Assembly: GCA_009792885.1 (NCBI GenBank)
Contig: WMCF01000009.1
Location: 1,775,054-1,839,053, forward strand
Direction: 5' to 3'
Origin: Eremophila alpestris peregrina
Lineage: Eukaryota; Chordata; Aves; Passeriformes; Alaudidae
DNA length: 64,000 bases
The notes under the pieces: generated by a model
What the model was told of the DNA's origin: nothing
The model's database searches: none
What the model saw: the letters and a program-made list of their open reading frames with translations, nothing else
Program-made: the position numbers and the translations under genes
Shown here: positions 11,710 to 25,262 of the stretch, in pieces
How the letters are laid out: every line of letters begins with the position of its first letter
Numbering within the stretch: position 1 is the stretch's first letter

Positions 11710-13879
11710 TTCAATACAAATTGTCTGGCCTTTCCCAGAGAAGCATAATAAATTTGAACAGTAAAGAGAAGAGCAATTAGAAGAGCAATTAGCCCAGGAC
11801 ATGTGCAGACTATTTGAGAACACTAGAAGAGCTTGAGCTAGAGGCTGTGAAAACATGACTATTCTAGAGAAACACATTAGTGGGATTAACACTGTTTTGG
11901 AAGGAGTTCGTTCATTAAAGGCCAAATGGATTAATAAATGAGCATTACAGTCCGACTGGGAATAAAGTTAGGGTGGGTATGACAAGATGGTTTTTAATGC
12001 TCACAGCAGGGAGCTTCAGGAATAGCTGAGGAGAGGATCAGAAAAGAGGCTGCTTCTGTTTCTGAAAGGAGCCACAAGGCAGTTGCCAACAACAGCTGAG
12101 GATCAGAGCTACTGCCCCAACAAGGCTCTTTGCAGAGAGGCCCTCCCAAACATCAAATTCCACGTTCAAAGGATCCTCTGCTATGCTGCAAGGGGTCAAA
12201 CATCAGTGAAGACAACACTGCTGTGCACATACAGGGACAAACATGATTCTTAGGAGCTACAGAGTCTCCATGCTAAAAGGCTGATTGTGGCCTCTCCAAA
12301 CACGTTCCTTCCTATGTCAGACTATTGTGCCTTGTGTTTCAGACTCTTCTCTCTCCTTTTTCACTGACTGTCTAAGACAGGAATGTTTCAGAGATCTGGA
12401 AAGGCCAAAGAGACTGTATTTAAACTGAAGGGAAGTCTGGTAGAGGGAGAATGGTATTTAGTAGTCTCTCCAGGGATTTGAAGAACCTTTAGGATGAAGC
12501 CGGAAAGCTACAGAAAACATGTCATCTGTTACTAGGAGTCAGGCCTAGATGACTGGAAGTGATCAATATAGTAGCCAGGGATTAATAATGAGCATTAACT
12601 TGGGGATTATTAAAAAAAAATAAGACCAAGAGATAAGGAAAGAACAGCTCTGCTCCCATATTGTGGTCACAGAGCTGTTTGAGATTCCTGAGAAGTGTGA
12701 ACAAAAGTCAACTAAACAAAACAGTCCCCAAATACAATATATTTGAATATTTTGAATAATTTTTTGTAAAGATTTTTGAAAATAAGGAAGCAGCAAAGGA
12801 AACTTCTGTGGAAAGCTATCTCATATTAAAATGCAAAGAATACACTTAAATTGCTATTTTCTATGTGCTGACAGATTTATGATGCTGCTACACAGATTTC
12901 AGGAACATAATACTGGAACAGCTTTTTCAGGAACAGCTCAGATGGTTCAATGCATATCTTAAGAAGCTGCAGCCAAGTGGGGATTAGAGAAGCAGAAGCA
13001 GCACACAGACATTCATTAGGGTTTGGGGGTTTTTTAACTCTTAATTGAATGAGGGATTATTCAGTTGTTTCCTAGAGAGAACCGGAAGAGGGAGCAAAAT
13101 ACCATTATGTTTTCCATTGAGAATTTTTTTCATTGCATTCTCCTAAGCTATCCCATCAAGGAATTAGGTACAGTTCTCTCTCCCTTCAAGCAAATCACCA
13201 GAGTTCAGGATCATACCCTGAATATATGGCTCAAACAGAACCTGCTTTCAGCTAGTCCTTATCCACTGAACTTTCCCTTACAAGAAAGAGATACTAGCAA
13301 AGAATTATGGCACAAATCCCCTGTGACCTTATTCATGTGTGAGATCTTCAGGAGGTCAGTCAGGACACAGTGCCCCAGCAGAGCACTATTTTCTGTGCAA
13401 GTATTCAGAGCACAAATGGCTCCAAGGCTACCAAGAGAATATAACCAAAATGACATGACAGGAGTCAGAGACCTTATTTTCCATTAGGAGAGGATACTCA
13501 CTTTCTATCCCACCTTTACACATTTCAGAAACAGTGAGACTTTTAGTTGTTAAAACAGGGGTGGTTTATGCATTTATTAGGACGCAAGAAGAGTACAGGT
13601 GAGCATCTAGAGGATTTAGTACAAAAATAGCCAAGCAGCGTAATAACAGATGAAATTTAAAAGTGAAATATGAAGAAACTTACTGCAAAGAACTGCTGAA
13701 GACAACTCAGCCATAAATGGGTTTTTAGATAGTTCTTACCTCCTGGAGGAATTATTTTAAAATAAATGCAGAACCCTGCCTTTTGTTCTGCTTCAGCAGA
13801 AAAGACAGAATATTATGTTATATGGTTATCTTGCATTTAGTTTTATTCAGCACACTTCCTTAGAAACAAAAACCAAAAA
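11710..13879. other. non-coding part of the putatively inverted segment
   Basis: AT-rich sequence between the terminal C7orf31 exon and the right inverted-repeat arm. The longest open frame (13065-13487 plus, 140 codons) has no recognisable motif. If the inversion model is right, this was originally the 3' flank of C7orf31. Confidence 0.45.
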
Positions 13880-13910
13880 AGTCCATACCCTCACTACTGC
13901 CCCTGTCAAA
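13880..13910 (-). repeat. right arm of the 31-bp inverted repeat
   Basis: Exact reverse complement of 10718-10748. It begins AGTCCATACCC on the plus strand. Confidence 0.8.
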
Positions 13911-13985
13911 TAGGGAGCTCAGAATCACTCTTTATGTTTTGGAAAATAAAATACTCAGTTCCACTCTAGTGTATAAGATATACAT

Positions 13986-13986
<1 letters not shown>

Positions 13987-14027
<41 letters not shown>

Positions 14028-14065
14028 AGATATATCTATATATATCTATATAGATATATATAGAT
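13987..14065. repeat. (TA)n microsatellite grading into AGATATATC repeats
   Basis: A pure TA run of about 37 nt (13989-14025) is followed by degenerate GATATATCTATA units to about 14065. It lies 80 bp outside the right inverted-repeat arm. Length polymorphism and assembly error are both likely here. The Tyr-Ile-rich open frame on the minus strand is just this repeat translated. Confidence 0.95.
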
Positions 14066-16136
14066 GTCTTGTGCTTTCTTCTTTCTTCTATAAGCATTCG
14101 TCTTCTCATATGAGCGATTGTATAAATGGTGACTTGAATTAGTGTGTTTTTAACTTCTTTTAGGAACAGTTGCAGGTGTTTAGGATGCTCACTTACATGT
14201 GACTTTTTAGGTTTCTCAACCACAGTTTGATCCACTGCTCACATACTGTTAACCTTTATGAATCATGTCCATTGTTGAGGCTTCAGATGCTGATGCAGAG
14301 CCAAAGGAACTGTTCAAGCATAAAGTACATTTGAGTCCCATGGCCAAAGAATGAACCTCACCAGTTATTGTGCTGAACAATCTCAGTATTTGATATTCAA
14401 CATCTGTATGCTTCAAGTGGATGAGTGTTGTTCAGGTAAATCAGCATGGCCCAGGGTAGACCTCTGCCAATCACACTTTGGAGGCCAGAGGACAATAAAA
14501 CTTCTCAGTTTTGAATTTTGTAAGGTACTGGTCTGGATTTTCATTTCCAGAGACAAACTGTTGAAAGCATTATTTGAGGTGTTCATTATTATAAATCAAA
14601 ACTTTTTTTTTCTTTGTCACACTGAAAAAAAATGTTAGACAGCTTTTCCATTTCAGATACAGGGATTCTGTTATCAGAAATTTGTGAATGCATCAGAAAA
14701 TGAAAAATGTAAATCAGAAGGGATTTCCTTACTTGTATTTGTTTTAATCCAATAGAAGATAAGCAGGAAAATTTGGGGACTTCTTATCCAGGGCCATTTT
14801 GGACTATAACTAAGAAAATGACAGCACCTTACTTAGTTGCCCTGCTTTATGTAAGTCCATGCAGTTTGAATCTGGAAGTGATATAAAGTCAGCAGAGCAG
14901 GAATGTGTTCCTTCTGTTTTACCTGCAGAATTGCTGAGTCAGTTACAGTTGTTTAGAGTTACAAGCAATCAGAGCTGTGTATATAAAGCCATCACAGGTA
15001 ATGATGCATTAGCAAAACACAACTCTCAACTTGATTTGCTCTGCTTATATACCATATTATGCTCTGCTTACAAGAGTAGCATTTAATGCAGATAATATCT
15101 TTTCACTTTTATACAGGTCACAGAGAATATAAAAAGTGTTGAAGACAACAAACACAGAGTTTTTCAATATAGTTTTATGCATCCTTAAGAGTAAATCTTG
15201 GCATTGAATAGAATCTGCTCATGTTCTTGATGCCCCCTGGAGGAAGAAAGGCAAATCAGGCATGCAAATAGAGGTGTATAAATCATAGAAACTCTGCCAA
15301 ACTTAAATTTTAAAGTTAACAAGGAAGCAGAAGTCTGCAATGATAAGGAGTTAGTTATCAAACACATAGTGCAATAAAGGCAGTAAATTGGTGAGTCAGA
15401 CTGTCCTGATCAATAGCAGCTGAACATGCAGCCAATACATTTCAGTCTCTGCAGTGCTGCCCCATTCACATGAGAGCTGCCAACTCATTTTATTGACACT
15501 GTTACACATGCTACTCAAGGCAAACGGTCTTTTGAATTGCTGTTGTGTGTTGGTGCCACCTTGAAATGATAAGATAAAAAGTAAGCAGATAATCACAGTA
15601 ACTTCCCCTCCTGCAAACCCCGAAGAAGCCATTAATCCATTACAGAAGTTCTGTCAACCAGCTGTGCCAGGACTGATTTAGTATTCTGAACTTTTGCCTC
15701 TGCTTTAAAGTGAGCTTTGCCCTGTGCTTAAGTATTGTCAAAGAGAAGGCTTAGTTCTGCCAGCTGAATTGGATAATACTCCTGCCAGTATTGCTTATGG
15801 TGGAAGTGTGAGATTCTTAGTAAATGTGGTATTTATTAGTTCCATGTCTTCATATACTTCTCTACTCAATCTGCAAACTGCTTTTATGTGATAGTTACCC
15901 AGGATAAGGTGATACATTGGAACTCTTCCTAAACAGAGGCATGTTTTATTGTCACACATTTTTATGGATTAGGAAAATCAGAATGAATCCACAACGCCCC
16001 TGAAAAACCTCAGATAATTTACAGTTTATGTGTTCTTTGTTACTAAGTGACAAAAAAATCAATGCCTTTGAGAAATTTAGGGGCTAACAATTTGTGGTCT
16101 CACATTGCTATCTCAACTAAATAAATTTAATAAAAA

Positions 16137-16318
16137 TTGCTTATCTGTGAAGACTTGATTGTATGTTGTGATATCCAGAGACCCTTCAGTGTTTGGTAGC
16201 ATGTTGGTAATTCTTGGAGAAAAGTTATATTTGAGCTCTTTAAAATGGGGTTGGGGGTCACTGTCTTTGGTGGATTTGGATAATATATTTGACCATTTTC
16301 TTCGACAGACTTGGAAAG
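16137..16318 (-). pseudogene. SPMIP4: candidate C7orf31 exon relic (S..LTSY..FT region)
   Basis: On the minus strand an acceptor-like TTATCCTTCAG is followed at 16318 by an open frame. Its end, NMLPNTEGSLDITTYNQVFT, aligns without gaps with human C7orf31 [20 protein letters not shown]: identical N, N, E, S, T, Y, F, T plus Ile/Leu-type swaps. No good donor follows, and the frame runs on to a stop at 16113. Its position between the 18.45-kb fragment and the terminal exon is the order expected for a minus-strand gene. Moderate alignment, by eye, from memory. Confidence 0.45.
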
Positions 16319-18409
16319 CTGAAGGATAAGAAGAAATAGGTAAGGTATAAACCAAATATATGTGCTGTATGGAAAAGACTATTTTGGAGACTTGAAACAA
16401 CATGTGGTCACCCTCCTCTCCCTCAGTTATCTGTTTAGCAAATGCTAATAAAAGTAAAATCTGATAAAAAAATGTATTTGCTGCAGTCTTAGTACTCAAG
16501 TGGAAGTTTCAACAGGTATGTAGTTATGCTGAACTCAGGTCAAGTAACTTGGAATCAAGTTCTCCATGGCAGTCACATATGGTAGGCAGGGAAAGCTATG
16601 TAAGCTTTCTTTTGCAGTCACGATTATAAACTGCCTTAAGATGAACTGCTTCTTATTGTTTCCATTGCCACGTCTGTAAACAGTGTGCCTGCATTGATCA
16701 GAATGATGGATCTGCATTTTTAGCTGTAGATGAATGCTCACTATAAAGACAGCTTTATAGTGACCTGGTGGGAGAGCTGCTTTCTGTGAGCTGCTTATGT
16801 CTCTTTTGCCTTTGGAAACTGACCTGTTGGATGTCCAAATAGAACTCATCTTCACTCTTTTGGTACAAAATCAGCAGGATTAGATCAGATCAGCTATTTA
16901 ATCAGCATCAGTTAACCCAATGATGTATGATAAAGTCTTCATGGAAGTACTCTATGTGATCATCTCCACCACTAGATCTGGGAAAATAATTGACTCAGGC
17001 AAAGAGGTGGTGACAAGCAGCTGAGAGCTGGATCTTATGCCAGAAAAAAAGCTGCCTTTGCAGAAGGCCATATTCCCATTGCCAGTTGCAGGAGCTCTGG
17101 GTTGATTCACACACCAGCAGGGAGGATTCTTATTGCATTTTCTGTGCATGATTTTAAGAAACAGGAACAACAGACACTAAAGTTTAATGAATTGTGAAGC
17201 TCATTTTGAGCTCCTAATGCCACCATCAGGAATAACTGTTTCTAGATGTCTTGTAAAAATGAAACTGCAGGGGAATTAGTTTCCAACCTTGTTTCTGTCA
17301 CCACTTTTTCTCTCTCCAGTCTTTCTGCCTCTAGTTTCCTTATTTACCTCACAATGATGCTGCCAGCATTAATTACATAATAAATACTATGAGTCTTGTA
17401 AAGGAGAGATGTGGAAAAGACATAAAGCTTTTAAGCACAACCTTCTGCTGGTAAAAGTCACCTGACTGTAGTCTGGGTTACTGTATTTAACCAGGGATTT
17501 CTCCTTCAGTCATGAGAACTGGAGTTCAGTCTCTGAGAAAGTCAAAATGCATGCAGGGAACAGCAAATGAAATTAAAGTATTTCCTAATTGCCCATAGTA
17601 ACTGTCTCCTTACCTGATAATTCTGAACCTTTTAAACTTTGCTGGAAATAGATTTTGGTCTCTGATGATCCACCTGTTGTGCAAAAATAGGCTTTGTAAG
17701 TCCACTTCCACACGTGATTAGTGTTTCTTAAATTGGCCAGTGATCAGCGAAAACTGACTAAAAATGACTACTCCTAGAATTATGTATTCTGTGGAAGGAT
17801 TTTGGTTTTGGATGGACAAATACTTCACTAAAAGTCATTAACGTACCCAATTATATAAATAACAGTACAGCATTGTACTGATGACTGGGAATGGCAGCTA
17901 ATTATTGCAAATTGACCTCCCACTTAACATAATCAGCTTTTACTTTCCTGAAAAGCTTCTTATCCATGACAGCATGTGCTTTTTCTGTTTCAAACAGTTA
18001 CTGCCAAACCTTTCCTGACAAGCACTGCCATGGCCCACAGAGGTACTGGCTTTCTCCTGTCCCAAATTCCCCCTAACCCTGTGTGGTCAGCAGCTGCCAA
18101 ACGCTTCTCATCAGTTCAGGCAGGTGATCTTTGAAGTCTTCTGAAACAAAGTACCTGTCCATTAAGAACAATAATTTCATGCCCTTTTCCTCCAATATTT
18201 TATGTAAAACACTCTCAGGGTAAAATGCTGCTGGGGTTAACAACAAACACCTCATGATGGCTTACATAGTGTTCTACAAATAGTGAATCTCAGACTTCAT
18301 AAGGGATAGGAAGAATTGTTTTTTCTCTCTGGATCTTGTTCTACTATTTCTGTAGTGGTAAAATGTTTTAAATAATTCAGCTCTTCTTTCACGGGTATTT
18401 CTGTTGACC

Positions 18410-18495
18410 CCAACGAAGGTGACAGGCATGCCTGGCTCATAAAATGCTACTTTTTGGTCCCACAGATGATGTTTTTTCCCTTCCTTTTTCTTTCC
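18410..18495 (-). pseudogene. SPMIP4: candidate C7orf31 exon relic (W-Q-V-Y region)
   Basis: After AACAG on the minus strand, GKKKEGKKHHLWDQKVAFYE can be laid over the human C7orf31 segment [20 protein letters not shown]: Lys cluster, Leu, Trp, Gln, Val, aromatic and Pro shared with small gaps. Alone this would be weak. Its place between the 27.5-kb and 16.2-kb fragments gives it some weight. The same frame stays open nearby (18073-18255) with sequence I do not recognise. Confidence 0.32.
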
Positions 18496-18599
18496 CTGTT
18501 TTAGACTGTGAAGAATTAGTTGTCTGGCAGAAGGTATCAGACACACTAAGTGATCCATCATGCTTTTTGGGAAATGGCAGCTGTGCTAAAAGCTCTTTT

Positions 18600-21500
18600 G
18601 GCTTCTGAGGCTACAAGGGGGCCACATGAGTTGCTTTTATTCTCAGTGCTGAGACAGCCTCCATGAGACTGCAACTATCAGCACATATAGCTTTGTTTTA
18701 AGCCAAGGTGCTTACCTTGACCACTGGTGTAGTCAGATTCTGTTGAACTTCAGCAGAGAAGAGTAGCAGCTGTCATAGTGTTTTTAAGTAAGTTTCAAGA
18801 ATAAAGAATAACCATGTCAAAAGCCTTGCTAGAGATACTGGAATGGAAAGGTTGATGACTGCTTGAATTGATCCCAGTGTCTCAACCCTCAGGTGATATG
18901 AAGTTTGGGAACATGGTGTATCTAGAAATGTGTGTAGGGTAGAGGTGAGAGGGGGGAAAATGGCAGACACAGTGGTCTTGGGTTGGTTTAAGTTGTCAGG
19001 AAGAAGAACAGAAAGTAAGAAAATTTCCTTATTTCACATTTCACTGAGCTCTATATTAAATATAACACTTTGCAAGAACAGGGAGAGATGTGAGAATCAA
19101 AAAGGTAATATCTTAAGTTTTAAAATTCTCTTTTGCTTGCACCCTGAAAAGAATTCCCAGTGATGCTGCTCTTGCAGCTTTTTTACATGATCAATCATAC
19201 TGATTCTCATTTACTTTTATGTGGCTTAAGGGAATTTAAGATTCTTGCACAGCTCCAATTAATAGCAACTGAGCTTATGCTTGTGTAATCAAAATTTTTC
19301 TCTAAGATGACACTTATTTCTGTGAGGAAGGGGGATAAAGTCAAACTGGAGATTTTATGGTATACTGAGAACAGGGATTTCATGGAGTGCCCATGTTCCT
19401 GTGGCTGTTCTTTTCAGATATAATTTTTTAATGATACAGTAATTTAAGAGTTAATAAAATCAGAGGAATCATGAAAGCTGAGGAAAATTAGAACAGCGGT
19501 TTATTCCAGTAAGAAAGATTAGCACCCTGTTTGGATTAATTCAACTTTAGCACCGCTGCATACAGGAACTTATAGAGAGCAAACACCTTCCCCCAATTGC
19601 TGTGTAAAGCAAAGTCACAGATTTGTACAGGAGCCAGATTAATTCAGTTCCTGGAGCTGTGTGTCATGACATAACAAGATCTTACCAAGCTAGACTTTTC
19701 TGAGGCTTCTCTTTCATAAATCTGCTTTATGAGAGGGAAGTTGTGCTTTATAGTTGCTCTCAAACTCTTCAATTCACATTAGGTAAAGAGGCCATGAACA
19801 ATACAGCCAAGAAAACCCAATTAGTCCATAGGAAAGTCAGCAAGATCAGTATTTGTTAGGAGACTCTGTATGCTAAGTAGACACTGCTAATTTTCTAAAC
19901 CTAATCATTGCATGCTTCGTTCAAGAGATATTTTTGTGCCTCATGGTGTTGCTGCTGCTTATTGCCAAGGAACCTGCATTGTGCAATTATGGCTGTGAGA
20001 GGAACAACTTGCCCTTTTATTTCATTAAGGAAATATAAGATCCAGGTGAAATGTACCAAGCCAAAGTGTCTGGTGGTTTGGGAAGCCTATATAGGGAAGA
20101 AATGTAATAGCTTACCTGAAGTGACCCACTCCCATTTGCATTTCCCATACTTTATCTGAATCAGTGCAGTCAATACAAATCAATGTGTAAGCAGTGCAGG
20201 CAGTGTTCTTTCTGATACCACTCATTACATGAAGAATGCTTTGTGTTGCTAGGTGCCAGAGACTGAAAAGACATCAGGAACATGTGATGCGTGGAATGTC
20301 TTTTCAAAACAGACTGAAAAAAAAAAAATCTATCTTCTTAGACTTCTGTGTAATAAGCTCTATAATAGTTAACAATGGTATGTATTATTAGTACAAAAAA
20401 TAAATTAAAAAAATTTCCTTTTATCAGTAATGCAAAGCAAAAAAAACATCCTGTTTATACTTGCAGAGAAATTACCTATTTGAACCATGCTAATACATTA
20501 TTTATATTTTACCTTGGAGACTTATTTTTTTTTAAGGCAAGCAAAATAAAACACTAAAGGGCAAGAATTTAATCACTAAGCCCAGCTAAGAGTCTCTTGG
20601 CAATTTTGCCAAGTCAGAAAAATATCTAAGTTTGAAAAAGTAATTAATTTGCTTAATGGTTCTTTGTGGTATAATAAAAAATAAAACAAATGCCTGGAGT
20701 AAGTATTACTGGGCCAGTCCAAGTGGTTTACCTAGAGCTCCAAAATCTTGTGTGTTTCATAAGAAAGGCTGATCTACCAGGCTTCAAAGGGTCTTAAATG
20801 TAAATGGGTAGGAGATGTTGTCAGATGAGAGCCCTTTTTTAAGCTTTATTATTTGTACATTGTCATGCAATGTTTCTTGTTTCTTCAAAAGCTATATAAC
20901 AAAGTCTGCATATTGCTAAAACCCCCTGTTTTCCTCAGTGAGAAGAGGGATGTCCCAGATTCATTTCCAAGCAGGAGATGATGGTAACTTCTCAGGGCTC
21001 CTCCCCTTGCTCAGCTTGAGGACGTAGAACTGTTGGGATGTTAATAGGCCCTGCAGGGATTCCATCATTTCAGCCTTAGCAGTTCCTGTGGCAGCTCTCT
21101 TCTTCCCATGGCTGGGGTTTGTTCAGTAGCCTGGTTAATGACATAGCTGTGACATGGGAGCTGCACCCAAGCTCTCTTCAAGTTGTCTGTGACTCAGGGT
21201 ACAACTGGGCCAATCCATCATTGAATTGGTCTCCATAAAGATAAGGTGTTGCAGAGTTACAAAGAGGAAATAAGTCCCTTCACACAAAGAGTTTAATACA
21301 ATTGTGTGCTTATTTCTTTCCGTATTAACGTTTATGTTTTAAAGATAAATTTCAACTGCCAGATCATTTTTATTCACACATTCTGATACAAGATACAGAA
21401 GTCATGCAATTCATTGTGAAATCTGTGCTGTGATGCTATGGGACTCACTGCAAGCAACATGAGGTGTGATATCTCACAAATTGCTGTGCCAGCATATCTC

Positions 21501-21780
21501 ATGCCTCAACTGAGCTGAACAAAAGATCTACTTTTAATGTGTGATGCTACAAAGATAACAGGACTTAAAGTGTTGAATTCTTGCAACCATTTGTATATTG
21601 TTACATTTATAATGAACTGGGACTGATTCAAACTTCACATCTGCCTTAATAACAAGAAGCCTTTATAGAAATGCCGCACTTGCAGACCAGCAATCTTTGA
21701 AAGTTTATCCCATGGATAATTCTAATTGATATTCCATTTCTACTGTTAAAAATGGTGCATATCTACCAGTGCTGTAGATA
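18600..21780. other. non-coding interval, nothing recognised
   Basis: AT-rich sequence without a long or protein-like open frame and without a repeat family I can name. Confidence 0.5.
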
Positions 21781-21783
21781 TGT

Positions 21784-21877
21784 AGAATACTTCTTAGTAT
21801 TTCTTTTCAATTCACATTCTGTTACAGTTGTATTATTGTAACAATGTGAATTGAAAAGAAATACTAAGAAATATTTT
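21784..21877. repeat. 94-nt near-perfect hairpin
   Basis: 21791-21818 is the exact reverse complement of 21843-21870 (28 bp). Inward, after a 2-nt CT bulge, GTTAC (21821-21825) pairs with GTAAC (21838-21842), leaving a 12-nt loop. Outward, one mismatch and then about six more pairs (one G-T) extend the stem to 21784-21877. Length and loop size are in the range of a pre-microRNA or a short palindromic transposon, but no family is recognised. Confidence 0.9.
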
Positions 21878-23140
21878 CAATCTCTGTTTTGTTGTGTTAC
21901 AGTGTGACTTGCTCCATTTTTCACTGCAATAATTGGACATATTGCTGATACACATACACATAAATAAGGACAGTCAATCTGCTTTGAGCTCTGGCATGGC
22001 AGAACTACTTAACTGCCATTGTAGATCACTTTTCATTTTAACATCTAAATTTCAAGCATCAATAAAATAAGGATGAACATGCATTTCCATGACTGCTATG
22101 ATTTAGAGAAGGTTTGTGAGCTCAGGTTGTAACAGCCAGCAGAAGAAAGGCAGGAAGGCAGAAGAGAAATAAGAAAGGTAGACCTTTTTCTGGAAAGGAA
22201 GTAAGATATTAGCAGTTTTTTAAAAATTGGCACTGTTTTCACTGGAGTTCTATTAGACTTTAGCTGGAGTCTGCCAGTATGGCACAAGAAACAGTTGCTC
22301 AGTAGTATATCATCCACCCCTTTATGTTCAGTCCATAGAGCATATGGAGTTTGTCTATTGAAAAGAAGTCAAGGCTTGTGGTGGAGGGATTTATGGTCCC
22401 AGTTTGGAAAGGCCCAGAACAAATCCAGGGAGTTGTGCAGATGAACCCCATCCCATTTTCCTAGCAACAAGTGCACTGTGAGCACTCTTCAAACACTATT
22501 TGATAAAATAGGCATAAATCAACTTTCATATCAGAGAGAGTATCCTTATGGACACTCTGGCTCCCATGCAGTAGTTCTGCAGCTTCCCTCATGATGTCAG
22601 AGCATTAAGTGGAGAGATACACTTGTACAGTAATAATAAGGGACACATTGGAACTCGTGTGACCTTCATGAGGGTCTCCCCCTTAGTACTACCTTCCTAC
22701 TCTCTGACACATGCTAGGGGCCTCTAAAGATCTGTTTCTTTTCTCAAGTGTGGTTTTGGCTTGAAAGGGATGCAGTGTGGAGAGCCTCATGACCTTCACC
22801 TTCTTATCTAGATCAAGCCAGAGAACATTTTGCATCTCTGTCTTATTACTTTCCCATGTATTCTGTAAATTATTAAGAGAATCAGACTCTTGCCAGTTTT
22901 AACAGAAAGGGAGTTACAACTGGAGAATAAATTGTTTCAAATGTGTAAATTTACTTTCTCTGCAGCCTTTTATTCTTGCAAAGGGAGGCAATCACTTATC
23001 TTGCCTAACCTTAAAACCTGCTTGGTCAGGAATCTGCAGGTCTTGGAACCACCATAGGTCAAGGAGCTGGGAGACAGCCAGAGGAATGTAAATACTTTGT
23101 GACATGTTAAACAGCAAAACCATATTAAAACCCACAAGGC

Positions 23141-23161
23141 AAAAAAAAAAAAAAAAAAAAA
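23141..23161 (+). repeat. A21 homopolymer
   Basis: A run of 21 adenines. No recognisable retrocopy lies upstream, so it may be a simple homopolymer or the tail of an old insertion. The Phe-rich minus-strand open frames at 22970-23177 are products of this run. Confidence 0.9.
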
Positions 23162-25159
23162 GACAATTTTCATTCATTCTGTGCTGTCACTAAACCTACT
23201 GGAAACCATATTTGTGTGCTTTGTCAGTGGAAGGACAGCTGCCAACACTCTAGCCTGATACATGTCTGTGTGTGTATCTAAGGCTTTTGAGAATGGCTGC
23301 AAGGTGTTTTTCAATGCCTTTCCCAATTTTTGTGGTCTTGTTAGATGTGAACTTCAGGACCCATTACACCTATAGAAGCAAGAAGGCAACTGCTTTTCTC
23401 CAGTATGTTTGGCTGGGAGGGTGTATGTATGTGACCCACTGCCAGTGCACTTAGTAAAGCATATCTGCACCCAATCAATGATTGATTCCAGTGTGCAAAA
23501 CTGCACAAGGACACATAGTGCTCATCCTTCAGGCAAAGGCATTGTTGGTCCATGAAAGTGTAACAAATTATTGCAATACCTTGTAATTAATTTCCCACAA
23601 AAGACAGTAATGGCCCAAAGCAGCCCACACAGGCTATAAGGTAAATAAACTGAGCGTTAATAGCTCACAGGTAGGTCTGCTTAGCACCACTCAGAGTGCA
23701 TTTTTCAGGAAAGGTTCCATGTGGCTGTCACCATTTAATAGTTCCTGATGGTAGGAAGAATACTTGAAAGACCTTGGGCTATGAACGTGGAAGACTTTTT
23801 TTTGTGTGTGTGTTTCAGTTTTTGTTTTAAAGGATATATTCTGTACTTCAATTTAAAGGTCTTATAAAGACCAAGAAAATAGAATATAATAGGGAAAGAA
23901 AACGCTTTATCTAGGACAAATGAAAATGTTTTTAGAGACCCAGCATATTTCAGGTTAAAATGTGAGTGCATAATAATGGAGAAAGCAGTTTAATGATGTG
24001 TTGATCAAATATTCAGAGTCCAAGGTTATGTACTTTTCAATGTGTACGGGAGCACAATTTGACCTACTCCTGTAAAATCTCCTTCCTCCTTATATAGCTG
24101 TACAAGGGCATAGAGTCACAGCAATCCCTGGTTGCTTCCTGTTAAGGAAGAAAATCCCTGGAAAGGTGCTGTCATCTCTTCCTCAGCCTGGGTACCTGGA
24201 TGATCCATTATGGTGAGGAACTGTCAAGAGGAATGCACCTCACAGCCCTGCAAAGTTAACTGTGAAATCATCACAGAATTATTCTCAGGTTTCTAATATA
24301 CTTCTCAGTGCTGATATAAAAGGTTGTTTATTTTCTCTTTTTGAAGAATTTACAGCTATGCTTCCAACTACCTTAATCGGAAATCCTGGTAGTTTGATCA
24401 AGTGTTTTGCTGGTGCCATCAAGTGGCAAAATGTTGGATTGCAAAGCTCCCACAGCACCCAGACTGACTCAAATACCTCTGGAACAGCACCAACGAGGAA
24501 AAGAATCCCTGATAAGCCTCCTCAAAAAATACATATAGATAAATATGTATGAGAAAAATGGACTGAAATACATATGGTGTCATGATTACTTCAGTTTGAT
24601 CTGGATTCTAACAAGTGGAAAGGCTAATATTTTTGAGTATTTCTAGTTGATAAATATAGGCAACCTATAAAGCAAACTCAAGAGATCCTTGTTGAAGAGC
24701 TACTTAAACTGAAGTGGCACAATGCTGTGTTCTGAATTTTCTTCCCAACCGTGTTTGCTGTCCTTTGTTACTAACAAATCCATTTTTACAGAACATGGCC
24801 CTTTGATTTCATAATTTAGCTGCACTTCATATAATCAGAGTAGAATGAATATTCAGTTTGCTGCTATATTCACTAACTCCACAATATGGTCAACTGAAAA
24901 TTTAAACTTACAGTTCATCATTCATAAACAATTCACTTTTTTTTTTTTTTTTGCCAGCTGAGTGACATCATAGTATTGTTCAGTAGGAAGGCCTGTGTGC
25001 AAAGAAAACACATACATTTGTAAAGCTTATGCTCTATTTCCTCATGAAAATCCAAATAGGTTGGGATGGTTTTGTCTTGATTTCTCAGGGGACTGCTAAT
25101 ATCAAAACTCAGATGCTGCCAATGTGGAAATTATCCCAGGTTTCAAAATCTACATCATG

Positions 25160-25262
25160 CAGGGCTGGATTTTGAGAAGTGCTGAGCACACATGTCTGAC
25201 TTTAAAGTTCCTGAGAATGCTGAGCATTTCCCCCTGTGAAAACCTGGCTCTTACAGTTCCTT
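25160..25262. repeat. possible ancient sauropsid interspersed-repeat remnant
   Basis: GCTGGATTTTGAGAAGTGCT followed by GAGCACA, and later TGCTGAGCATTTCC, recalls palindromic MITE-like repeats common in turtle and crocodilian genomes ('gattttcagaagtgctgagcac ... gtgctcagca'). The inverted halves are badly eroded. Family name not known to me. Confidence 0.35.

Noticed and set aside
13966..14235. Minus-strand frame with IAHMRRRMLIEERRKHK, vaguely like C7orf31 RIARLIQNRRSLEAI
   Set aside because: Basic low-complexity sequence that runs into the (TA)n microsatellite. The alignment needs gaps and is not better than chance, although the position would fit.
18073..18255. Minus-strand 60-codon frame reading ...FYPESVLHKILEEKGM...
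   Set aside because: Protein-like in feel, but with no recognisable family, splice context or start context. Noted only as neighbouring the 18.45-kb fragment.
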